Shown piece by piece: positions 54,055 through 62,093 of a stretch of 64,000 bases of DNA. Below the pieces are notes generated by a model. It saw only the letters and a program-made list of their open reading frames with translations, was not told the DNA's origin and searched no databases. Source of the stretch: JANQSS01 sp965249735. GTDB lineage: Bacteria; Bacteroidota; Bacteroidia; Chitinophagales; Saprospiraceae. The stretch's first letter is position 1. Every line of letters begins with the position of its first letter. The translations under genes and the position numbers were made by a program. The stretch is taken from positions 248,001 through 312,000 of the forward strand of contig CBDFMS010000026.1 in the NCBI GenBank assembly GCA_965249735.1. Direction: 5' to 3'.

Positions 54055-54906
54055 TCAGTTGCACGGCTGAATTATTATTTCAAATTCTCCCTGAATTGAA
54101 ACTTCAAAATCGGACCATAATTCGACGCTATTTCCAGCTTCAAACACGACAACGGAATCAGGCAATACTTGTCCATCCGAGTACAAATTATTACTCACAC
54201 TATAGATGTCGGACGGAATGACGCCTGAAATTGTATCGTTCATAACACAAGGTGACGGAGTAGTATAGGTCACCTGCAAAAGCGGGGGTGAGAACGTATT
54301 TTCGCGTGAGTTGAACCGACTTGCAGATTGATCTACTTCCTCATCTCCAAGGAGAATCCATCCAAAATTTGGATTTGTGCCATCAACCCAGGACTGCACA
54401 TCAGCCAGTAACCCAGCATCCACAAAAGAGAAATTTGTTCCAACACTAGCTACAGTTGCTCCGGATGAAACACCGACAAAATCACCACCTTGAAGCGTCC
54501 ATGCTACGGTGTCAAAAAATTGATATGACCAAGTGACGTCACTACCTTGGGCCGGCGCTCCTTGACCCTCTGCCCCGGGCGCATCAGAGCCTCCTTCACC
54601 CCAATTGTCATTTAACCTGTGGATATAGACGTTATTGTTACTATTGGCATTGGAACAAAAAAATGTCAGGTTGACGACGGTTATAATCGCGTTATCCGGT
54701 ATGGATGAAATATCAAACTGAATGAACGCACGCCTGATATCACTTGATGCTGTAGCTCCTGCAAAAATGTATTCACCAGACCCATTGCTCAAAGTTGTAT
54801 CCTCAGAATAAATGGAATTATCTTTCAATGCTAAAAAACTCGTCGTCGTTTGACTCATAATTTCTATTGACGCAAATACAGACACCAACAGTAAAATAGA
54901 TTTCAT
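54055..54906 (-). CDS. Exported DNRLRE-type beta-sandwich protein
   Basis: About 283 residues from the ATG at 54906, which begins a clean signal peptide (MKSILLLVSVFASIEIMSQ). The reading frame continues upstream to 54954, but a TATCTTAG element at 54936-54943 would place the transcription start downstream of that ATG. The domain (about 25-190) matches the DNRLRE/CBM-like module: DNSIYSEDTTLSNGSG, IRRAFIQFDISSIPDNAIITVVNLTFFC, YIHRLNDNWGEG and later WILLGDEEVDQSASRFNSREN. The last 65 residues are a separate beta region resembling end caps of surface proteins. Role in adhesion or substrate binding is a guess. Confidence 0.75.
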   Translation of the reverse strand: MKSILLLVSVFASIEIMSQTTTSFLALKDNSIYSEDTTLSNGSGEYIFAGATASSDIRRAFIQFDISSIPDNAIITVVNLTFFCSNANSNNNVYIHRLNDNWGEGGSDAPGAEGQGAPAQGSDVTWSYQFFDTVAWTLQGGDFVGVSSGATVASVGTNFSFVDAGLLADVQSWVDGTNPNFGWILLGDEEVDQSASRFNSRENTFSPPLLQVTYTTPSPCVMNDTISGVIPSDIYSVSNNLYSDGQVLPDSVVVFEAGNSVELWSDFEVSIQGEFEIIIQPCN

Positions 54907-55030
54907 AGTTGTACGGCAATCGATCATCATACACACTAAGATAGCGCAGATCACACGATTAATAATAATTAAAAACAGAAGCGTCGGACTTTAAAGACAA
55001 GCCGGAAAAAATCCACACTCAGTAAGAAAT

Positions 55031-56869
55031 CTATTGTGCCCCCCAAATATTATTTGTCCGGTCTACATCAACCAATCTTTGACTCGGATCAATTTCAATT
55101 CGACTGACTACTTTTCCGTTGTCAATTGCAAGTTCATATTCTTGATGGGTCCAGGGCCAATCAGATTCAATCTTGTAGCGGATGTTCTTTTCTGAATGTT
55201 TGGCTCCTCTCATCATACGCAATGGAATTGTATGATAGGAATATGAGCCATCAGTATAATCAATCCGCAAATCTACAGGCATTGGAAAAATGCCGATTCG
55301 CTGTAAAACGACATTTCCTGATCCATCCCAGCTGGAATCGACAGCGTAGTCAATGGTATGAGTCGTATTAATAAAATATTGATTGAACCAATCCAATTCC
55401 AATCCAGATATTTTCTCTGCGATTCTTAAAAAATCGTTTGGTTCCGGGTGTTTAAACTTCCATTTGTCGAAGTATTTCAACATTAATTTATCAAATTTAT
55501 CTTCTCCGATTAAATAGCGCAATTGGGCTAGATAAACGCTTCCTTTCACATACGCGGCCACACCATATCCGGCGTTACTATTATAATGATCGGAATGTAT
55601 AGAAAGCGGTTCTTCTAATCCTGATTTTGTGAAATTTGCAAATCCCTGAATTGTCCCGGAATGCAATTCAATATTCTCTGATACCCTTCCAAACCCATGT
55701 AGTTCTTTTACATAGTTCATGGTTTCGGTCGAAGCATAGGAACCAAATCCTTCATCCATCCAGGCAAACCTCGCTTCGTCCGTTCCCAGGATCATTTGAT
55801 ACCATGAATGAAGCAGCTCATGTACGGAGACTCCTACCAGGCTGCCCAAATTACGATGTCCTGTGATCAAGGTGGCCATCGGATATTCCATTCCGCCATC
55901 ACCTCCCTGAATAAATGAATAAACAGGATATGGATATACGCCATAGTGTTTATTAATAAAGTCAAAGGCATCATCCATGATTTCTGGTAATTGCGCCCAG
56001 CTCTCGGTTTGTTCATTTTCCTGATAAAAAAAATGCATCTCGGGGCTATGCTCTCCTTTGTACACTACATGCTTGTAGTCCGTATCAGCTGCCCATAGAA
56101 AGTCATGTACATTCTCTGCTTTAAAGTGCCAATGAATCTTACCCTTTTTGGATTTTGGCTTGGTCCTATCTGAATAACCATAGCCAATTTTATCAGCATT
56201 TTGTAAAACGCCGGTAGCAGCAACGATGTAATTTTTATCAATATTTATTTTTACATCGAAATCGCCCCATACACCATAAAACTCTCTTCCAATGTATGGA
56301 TTCGGATGCCACCCCCGATAATCATATTCACATAATTTTGGATACCACTGACTCATCGAATATTCAATTCCTTCAGCATTATCACGACCACTTCGGCGAA
56401 TTTGTACCGGTACTTGACCGTAAAATTTCATTTCCAGAACGGTAGATTCTCCTGGTCGTAGGACTTTATTCAATGCGACCTCAAGAATGGTTCCCTCTTC
56501 CTGGAACCGCACCTTCTCACCATCTTGTTTCAACCACGTGACATGGAGGTGCCCTTGTTCTTCCGGAAGTAGCGAAGACATGCGATCACCTATCCGAGGA
56601 TCACCATCCGGTAAGGATTGCGTTCGAACATCCATCATGCTGCCCGGTTGAAATGCGTTAAAATACAAGTGATAAAATACGCGTCGAATCGCGTCCGGAC
56701 TATTATTTGTGTATGTAATCCGTTGCATTCCGTCAAATGAATGGTCTTCAACGTTCATGTCAACCGTCATATCATAACTGACGTGTTGCTGCCAATACGT
56801 GCGTTGGCCGACGCTTGAGAAAAAAGCAAATATTCCAATCAGACTTAGCGATAAAAATTTCAAGTTCAT
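55031..56869 (-). CDS. Secreted M1 family metallopeptidase
   Basis: 612 residues with signal peptide (about 1-21). Gluzincin zinc site: HELLH at 350-354, and 18 residues further E373 in WMDEGF. GGMEYPMATLI, the aminopeptidase exopeptidase motif (GxMEN-like), precedes it. N-terminal beta domain about 25-220 and C-terminal domain after 470 as in M1. The exopeptidase motif reads GGMEYP and not the classical GAMEN, a common variant in Bacteroidota. It likely trims peptides in the periplasm or outside. Five bases downstream of the CPBP gene, so likely co-transcribed with it. Confidence 0.9.
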   Translation of the reverse strand: MNLKFLSLSLIGIFAFFSSVGQRTYWQQHVSYDMTVDMNVEDHSFDGMQRITYTNNSPDAIRRVFYHLYFNAFQPGSMMDVRTQSLPDGDPRIGDRMSSLLPEEQGHLHVTWLKQDGEKVRFQEEGTILEVALNKVLRPGESTVLEMKFYGQVPVQIRRSGRDNAEGIEYSMSQWYPKLCEYDYRGWHPNPYIGREFYGVWGDFDVKINIDKNYIVAATGVLQNADKIGYGYSDRTKPKSKKGKIHWHFKAENVHDFLWAADTDYKHVVYKGEHSPEMHFFYQENEQTESWAQLPEIMDDAFDFINKHYGVYPYPVYSFIQGGDGGMEYPMATLITGHRNLGSLVGVSVHELLHSWYQMILGTDEARFAWMDEGFGSYASTETMNYVKELHGFGRVSENIELHSGTIQGFANFTKSGLEEPLSIHSDHYNSNAGYGVAAYVKGSVYLAQLRYLIGEDKFDKLMLKYFDKWKFKHPEPNDFLRIAEKISGLELDWFNQYFINTTHTIDYAVDSSWDGSGNVVLQRIGIFPMPVDLRIDYTDGSYSYHTIPLRMMRGAKHSEKNIRYKIESDWPWTHQEYELAIDNGKVVSRIEIDPSQRLVDVDRTNNIWGAQ

Positions 56870-56873
56870 TTAT

Positions 56874-57815
56874 TTAAGTTTTATCATTTAATACAATTTC
56901 AGGCTCCGGCTCTTCCCATATAATCGGCTTCCACAATCGCGACCAGTCATTCCATTTATAAATGCGAGAGAGCAACAACATAAATAGCACTGAAATGATA
57001 AGAAATACCATGATTGAGCTGTCTACAATTTCTCCTTGCGAATAAAAAAGAGCATCCGTTTGCAATGCACCGCCCTCGTATGAAACGATGGTTGCAGAAT
57101 AAATGTTGGTGGCAGCGTGAATTCCCAGAGCTAGTTCCAATCCATCATCCATGATGGTAATAATTCCCAACACCAATCCAACACCAATATAGTATACCAT
57201 CATCTTGGATATACCATATTCGGCAACTTCCGGGTTCTGAAAATGCATTAATCCAAAAGCCGTCGAGGTTAGAATAAGTGGCATCCACCGATTATTGAAT
57301 AGATGAGCCAACCCCTGTAACAAGTACCCTCTAAAAATTATTTCTTCAAAGGCTATCTGCATGGATAGAAAAACAACTGAAACGAGAACCAATATCACAA
57401 ATGACCATCCCGGTGAATGAAAAGTATAATCCCCGGGTGACATCAAATAGCTAACAAATTCAAAAATCAGATTCAAGGCAAACCACAGTGCAAAAGCAAG
57501 ACCAATACGTCTAGAATCAAGCTTGGGTCGTGCAGTTACAACGGTAATCACACGTCTCCCATGCAGTCGTTTTACACAAAATATTGTGGCGAATAAACCG
57601 AATACAAACGGAATGATCATGAGAACAAGCAAAAGATTGTTGTCTAAACCACTTTGGAAAAGTTCGTTGATGTCAGTTATTGTCTTTCCATTTTTCATGA
57701 TTAAAGCCAGCATGAGGGGAATGTTGCCCAACATAATGGCTAGAAAGATCATGACAAATGACACCAGATATTGGAGGAACTTATGATGACCTGCTTGTGA
57801 AACCTGAAAAAACAT
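56874..57815 (-). CDS. CPBP intramembrane metalloprotease family protein
   Basis: 313 residues with about eight membrane helices. The CPBP/Abi motifs are EEIIFRGYLLQGL (about 167-179), FGLMHFQNP and the His/Asn of ALGIHAATNIY. Family members are presumed glutamic/metallo intramembrane proteases (Rce1-like); many are processing or immunity proteins. A TATCTTCG element lies at 57832-57839, close to the ATG. Translated just before the M1 peptidase gene (4-base gap). Confidence 0.85.
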   Translation of the reverse strand: MFFQVSQAGHHKFLQYLVSFVMIFLAIMLGNIPLMLALIMKNGKTITDINELFQSGLDNNLLLVLMIIPFVFGLFATIFCVKRLHGRRVITVVTARPKLDSRRIGLAFALWFALNLIFEFVSYLMSPGDYTFHSPGWSFVILVLVSVVFLSMQIAFEEIIFRGYLLQGLAHLFNNRWMPLILTSTAFGLMHFQNPEVAEYGISKMMVYYIGVGLVLGIITIMDDGLELALGIHAATNIYSATIVSYEGGALQTDALFYSQGEIVDSSIMVFLIISVLFMLLLSRIYKWNDWSRLWKPIIWEEPEPEIVLNDKT

Positions 57816-57831
57816 GGGTGAGGATTTGCGG

Positions 57832-57839
57832 CGAAGATA
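57832..57839 (-). promoter_or_regulatory. Putative variant -7 element ahead of the CPBP gene
   Basis: The minus strand reads TATCTTCG, a single-base variant of TAnnTTTG, with the ATG at 57815 about 17 bases downstream. No clear -33 TTG. Confidence 0.35.
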
Positions 57840-57976
57840 AGATTTTGGATCGCTCTAATACAGCGCTCACCTCCTTTTACCGACGGACGTCTGCGACTCA
57901 TTGACGAACGATCTATTTTATCAGGCGGTTGGCTGCAATGCCGTAGTTCATTGAATCTCCATAACCGTTAATTTCT

Positions 57977-57984
57977 TAAATTTG
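57977..57984 (+). promoter_or_regulatory. -7 promoter element of the DUF6580 gene
   Basis: TAAATTTG at 57977-57984; a TTG at 57951-57953 is 23 bases upstream, slightly longer than usual. Its last base is the first base of a GTG that begins the longest reading frame, so that GTG cannot be the start. Confidence 0.5.
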
Positions 57985-57989
57985 TGGCT

Positions 57990-58565
57990 ATGAAAATTGA
58001 AATGAAAAAGAAACACTGGACCTTAATGTCGATTATCCTTATTGCATCGGCAGCATTCAGACTTATACCTCATCCGTTGAACTTTGCACCATTGGCGGGA
58101 ATGGCTCTCCTCGGTTCAGCATACATAAAAGAAAGTTGGAAGGCCTGGCTCTTCCCGGTGGCCACGTTTTGGATTAGTGACCTCATTCTAAACAATCTTG
58201 TTTACGCCCAGTATTATGAAGGATTTGTTTTTGCTTCTAATGCCTTTTTATTTAGTGCCGCTGCGATGTTGATCATCGTTCTTTTGGGCAAAGTAATCCT
58301 TAAAAAAGTCAAAATTGCCAATGTCGTGCTGGCCTCTGTTCTGGCATCTGTTACCTTCTTTCTGGTCAGCAATTTGGGTGCATGGGCAGAAGGAATTATC
58401 CCATATTCAAGAAGCTTAACCGGCATCCTGGAAGCTTACGTTGCCGGACTTCCATTTTTAAAAGGAACGATGATTGGAGATTTGGTATTCACTGGTGTTC
58501 TTTTCTTTGTCTGGGGTCTGGTGTTCCGATCCGACGCAGTTAATAAAACATCTTCAGCGGTTTAA
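57990..58565 (+). CDS. DUF6580-type membrane protein (putative transporter component)
   Basis: About 191 residues with five or six membrane helices. The pattern FRLIPHPLNFAPLAGMALLG early, NFISN-like VSNLGAWAEG and a final YVAGLPFLKGTMIGDLVFTGVLFFVWGL fit the DUF6580 family, which resembles substrate-binding (S) components of energy-coupling-factor transporters. The substrate is unknown. The frame is open from a GTG at 57984 but that base lies inside the -7 element; the ATG at 57990 would be nearly leaderless and the ATG at 58002 (MKKKHW) leaves a short leader; either is possible. Confidence 0.75.
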   Translation: MKIEMKKKHWTLMSIILIASAAFRLIPHPLNFAPLAGMALLGSAYIKESWKAWLFPVATFWISDLILNNLVYAQYYEGFVFASNAFLFSAAAMLIIVLLGKVILKKVKIANVVLASVLASVTFFLVSNLGAWAEGIIPYSRSLTGILEAYVAGLPFLKGTMIGDLVFTGVLFFVWGLVFRSDAVNKTSSAV

Positions 58566-58586
58566 ACAGATCACTTATTTGAGTTT

Positions 58587-61502
58587 TTAAACTGAGTCAC
58601 TTCGCCCATTTGCCATTAATTTTAACATCAATTCCGCCGGGTGACGTGCTTTTCGTTGTACCCCATCCCGAATCTGATGACGACAGCTCATGCCCGATGC
58701 TACTACATAGTGATCAGGTCGTTCCTCGATAGCCGGAAACAAACCCAGATTTCCTACAGCCTGGCTTAAATCGTAATGCTCCTTTTCATAACCATATCCA
58801 CCGGCCATCCCACAGCAACCTGTGTTTATTTGCTCACAAATCCACCCGGGAATCGCATTAAACAATCTACTCAACGCTGTTGAATCGGATAATGCCCGTT
58901 GATGGCAATGCACGTGTTGCAAAACATGTACATTTTCTCTGAAATGGTAATTGGCCAAATTAATATGCCCGTCTTCCAATTCTTTTAATAAAAATTCCTC
59001 GAATAAAAAAATGCTTGGAATTATAGATTGTAGTGCATTATTATCATTATTCGATTTGAAACGACTGTATTCATCGCGAAAACTTAATATGGCCGATGGT
59101 TCAATTCCTACAATTACATCAGCTTGCTTCAGGGCTTTCTCAAATTTTTCAATATTTTGAAAAGCAATTTTTTTTGCTTTCTTTAAATAACCTTTAGAAA
59201 TTAAGGCTCGCCCACTATTGTATGCGAGTAAAGTGACTTCATATCCAAATAGCGACAAGATCTCATATGTGGCTAAACCCGACGCGATATCAAAATAATT
59301 TACAAATTCATCGACTGCAAGAATAATTTTTTTAGAATTATTATCCGTGCTATTATTCAAATAATCCTTTTTTAAAAGATTTGTCAACGAACGTTTCACC
59401 GGTATCGGAAATCTTCGTTCGGGAGCAAAACCTAAGCGATTAAACAACCATTTGAAGCCACTTGAATTTATGTATGCTGTCGCAAATGGCAAGAATTTAC
59501 ACATTTGATACATCAGGACGGGGTGAGCAAGGATGTAGTCTCTTAATGATTGACTTCCTGCACGTCGTCGTTGAGATAGGTACTCTCCTTTCATCAAAGC
59601 GATATCCACACCAGAAGGGCATTCAGTTTTGCATGCTTTACAAGAAAGACAACTGGACAAAGACTCATGTAATTGCTCTTCTGCCAGGGGGTATTTATTG
59701 TGTCCGGCATTGCTCAGTGCTTCTCGAATTAAATTGGCTCTGGCCCTTGTTGTATGTATTTCATTTTCGCTAGCCTGATATGTAGGACACATCCCCGGGC
59801 TGAGTTTATGCGATTTTCGACAATCTCCTGATCCATTGCATCGCTCGGCATGATGATAAATAGATTCATCCGGATTAAAATTATAGTATCCGGAAAACGC
59901 CATATTTTCATCCGTTTCTTTAAATCGAATATTTTTCAGAATTTCTTCAGGGTCGACGATTTTGCCCGGATTAAAAATATTATTGGGATCAAATGATCTT
60001 TTTAGCCTAATAAAATAATTATAAATATGCTCACCATAAAATGACTTAATAAAAGGTGATCGAACACGTCCGTCTCCATGTTCACCACTTAACGATCCAT
60101 TATACTTTTTGACTAGTTCTGCCGATGACTGGCAAATCGATCGAAAGTCAGATCTACCTTGTTGTGTTTTTAAATTCAAGACCGGACGCAAATGCAATTC
60201 TCCTGCTCCAGCATGCGCGTAATAGACTGCCTTTTGATTGTGAGATTTCATCATAGAGGCAAAGGTCGATATGTAATCTGCCAACCGGTCAGGATGGACG
60301 GCCGTGTCCTCGATACAAGCAAGCGCCATATCATCTCCCGGGATATTTGACAGAACCCCAAGACCGGCAGCGCGTAAAGACCAGACACGATGAATGTCAG
60401 CAGCCTCAACTATTCGTTCTGTCACCAGGCCTTCATTTTGTCGTCCCAATTCTTTTATTCTGTCAATCCTCTGATGTAATTCCTCTTCATTGGAACTTCT
60501 AATTTCTATCATAAGAAGCGCTGCCGGATCACCTTCAATAAAAAATAAATTATCCTTTTGAGCCGCACTCTGTCTGGCACAATTAAGAATGGTGTTATCC
60601 ATTAATTCCAAAGCATATATTCCGTCATTGTCTAAAATGGGTGGTACCTGACGAAGCGCTGAATCGATGGATGTAAAATGAGAAACTAATACTACGCCAT
60701 GCTGGGGCGGTTTTTTGTCAAGCTTCAATTTTATTTTAGATATGATGCAAAGCGTACCTTCTGATCCGCAAATGAGTTTATTTAAATCGAAAACTTCATC
60801 TTCCAGATTTAAAAGGTCAAGTGCATAGCCAGTATTTCGACGATGAATTGACGGATCCGGATATTTTGAATTTATTTCCTGTTTAATATTCTCATCCTTG
60901 TAAAATTCATCCAGAAAATCCCTGATGTTAGTTCCAATTACGGAAGAATATTCTTTGCTCCAGTCCTCCAATGTTGTGGGTTTCAACAAAACCAAACTGC
61001 CATCTGCCAGGATGACCTCGAGTTCCATTATTTTATCCCTTGTCACACCATAAGCGATGGATGTTGTGCCGCTGGAATTATTACCGACCATACCACCCAG
61101 AGTGGCTCTATTCGAAGTCGAAGTATTCGGCCCAAAAATCCAGTCCGTGTCGATTAATTGCCGGTTGAGCTCATCACGGACAACTCCCGGTTCAACAATT
61201 ACATATCCCTTTTCATTATTAATTTCGAGGACACGATTCATGTGTTTTGTCACATCCATGACAACACCGGAGCCAACGCATTGTCCGGCCAAGGAGGTCC
61301 CCCCGCCACGCGGTATAATCGAGCTCCTATGCTGGGTCGCAAATGCAACTAACAATTGGATGTCTTCAACACACGTTGGATAAACGACGGCTTCCGGCCA
61401 TTCACGATAAATAGAAGCGTCGGTTGCATACATCATTCGATAAGAAGGATTATCACGCACTTCGCCTGAAAAGCCATTCTTGATGAGATCTTCTATGTTC
61501 AT
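58587..61502 (-). CDS. FAD-binding and Fe-S oxidoreductase (D-2-hydroxyacid dehydrogenase type, YdiJ-like)
   Basis: 971 residues. Residues about 35-220 are the FAD-binding domain (PRGGGTSLAGQC, NNSSGTTSIAYGVT); about 260-530 the substrate-cap FAD-oxidase domain (GSEGTLCIIS, GEHGDGRVRSPF). Next come the Fe-S binding regions: C555-x5-C561 (CNGSGDC), and C618, C621, C624 and C628 (CLSCKACKTEC). The C-terminal CCG-type cysteine domain has GCCGMAGG near 895. This is the composite of a GlcD-like flavin subunit and a GlcF-like Fe-S subunit in one chain. Substrates of such enzymes are D-lactate, glycolate or D-2-hydroxyglutarate; not assigned here. A 47-codon acidic frame ends 30 bases upstream. Confidence 0.9.
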   Translation of the reverse strand: MNIEDLIKNGFSGEVRDNPSYRMMYATDASIYREWPEAVVYPTCVEDIQLLVAFATQHRSSIIPRGGGTSLAGQCVGSGVVMDVTKHMNRVLEINNEKGYVIVEPGVVRDELNRQLIDTDWIFGPNTSTSNRATLGGMVGNNSSGTTSIAYGVTRDKIMELEVILADGSLVLLKPTTLEDWSKEYSSVIGTNIRDFLDEFYKDENIKQEINSKYPDPSIHRRNTGYALDLLNLEDEVFDLNKLICGSEGTLCIISKIKLKLDKKPPQHGVVLVSHFTSIDSALRQVPPILDNDGIYALELMDNTILNCARQSAAQKDNLFFIEGDPAALLMIEIRSSNEEELHQRIDRIKELGRQNEGLVTERIVEAADIHRVWSLRAAGLGVLSNIPGDDMALACIEDTAVHPDRLADYISTFASMMKSHNQKAVYYAHAGAGELHLRPVLNLKTQQGRSDFRSICQSSAELVKKYNGSLSGEHGDGRVRSPFIKSFYGEHIYNYFIRLKRSFDPNNIFNPGKIVDPEEILKNIRFKETDENMAFSGYYNFNPDESIYHHAERCNGSGDCRKSHKLSPGMCPTYQASENEIHTTRARANLIREALSNAGHNKYPLAEEQLHESLSSCLSCKACKTECPSGVDIALMKGEYLSQRRRAGSQSLRDYILAHPVLMYQMCKFLPFATAYINSSGFKWLFNRLGFAPERRFPIPVKRSLTNLLKKDYLNNSTDNNSKKIILAVDEFVNYFDIASGLATYEILSLFGYEVTLLAYNSGRALISKGYLKKAKKIAFQNIEKFEKALKQADVIVGIEPSAILSFRDEYSRFKSNNDNNALQSIIPSIFLFEEFLLKELEDGHINLANYHFRENVHVLQHVHCHQRALSDSTALSRLFNAIPGWICEQINTGCCGMAGGYGYEKEHYDLSQAVGNLGLFPAIEERPDHYVVASGMSCRHQIRDGVQRKARHPAELMLKLMANGRSDSV

Positions 61503-61532
61503 TGTCGCAATTGGTTCCGTTTTGTAATTTTT

Positions 61533-61676
61533 TCATCCGGCCGCACTTCCATTACAATTGATGAATGACTGATTGTCTTCTTCAACTAAGTGCTCTATAT
61601 CATAATGCAATTGTTCAATTTCAATGTAATTTATAGATTCTTCTCCAACTCGAATTAACTGATTTTCATCATCCAT
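61533..61676 (-). CDS. Candidate small acidic protein, 47 codons
   Basis: An ATG at 61676 opens a frame of 47 codons that ends in TGA 30 bases before the FAD/Fe-S dehydrogenase start. The product is very acidic (many Asp and Glu through about residue 36), then turns into a short tail with a single Cys41 followed by NGSAAG. Acidic leader plus a short Gly/Ser/Ala tail is the layout of some ribosomally made peptide precursors, but no modifying enzyme is encoded nearby and the resemblance is weak. No obvious -7 element is seen just upstream. It may be chance, a leader peptide, or a real small protein. Confidence 0.3.
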   Translation of the reverse strand: MDDENQLIRVGEESINYIEIEQLHYDIEHLVEEDNQSFINCNGSAAG

Positions 61677-62031
61677 CAAATGACTGTTAGACGATGTTTG
61701 ATAAACTCAATAAGGTCATCATTACCCTTCGATCAGGCGTATTTCTATTTTTTATTAAGATAACATCACTAAAATATCGTCGTATCCAGACAGCCAATAC
61801 TGCTTTCGATGGCTCTTTGAAGTATGTCATTAATATCTTTGAATCCTCTACGAATGGCTATATGCGGCTTCACCGATTTGGACGGAAAACGCCATGCAAA
61901 TTGTCATCCGGCAACTTCGATTCGCGCATGCCGTATTGGTATATCAGTCAAGTCAATTACATATATTCAACGCTATTAATATGTTAAAAACTGAATATGA
62001 ATTATATTTAAGGTCAATTGACTTTGTTTTG
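61677..62031. other. Intergenic stretch between the acidic small ORF and the anchor-L gene
   Basis: With 61533-61676 it makes up the only gap longer than 300 bases in the window. A plus-strand frame of 97 codons (61694-61987) and shorter minus-strand frames occur, but none has a recognisable domain, good start context or coding-like composition. No inverted terminal repeats, tRNA-like fold or transposase remnant was recognised. Confidence 0.5.
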
Positions 62032-62039
62032 TACATTTG
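62032..62039 (+). promoter_or_regulatory. -7 promoter element of the choice-of-anchor L gene
   Basis: TACATTTG, matching TAnnTTTG, 54 bases ahead of the ATG at 62094, giving a leader of about 50 bases. No good -33 TTG at the usual distance. Confidence 0.4.
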
Positions 62040-62093
62040 TATCAGGACAAAATCTGTCCATTATACGAACAAACATAACTATTCTACCTAGGG

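Noticed and set aside
61694..61987. 97-codon plus-strand frame in the 61.5-62.1 kb gap
   Set aside because: Composition is not protein-like for this genome, it has no recognisable domain or promoter, and its C-terminal part reads as low-order sequence. Kept only as a note on the gap.
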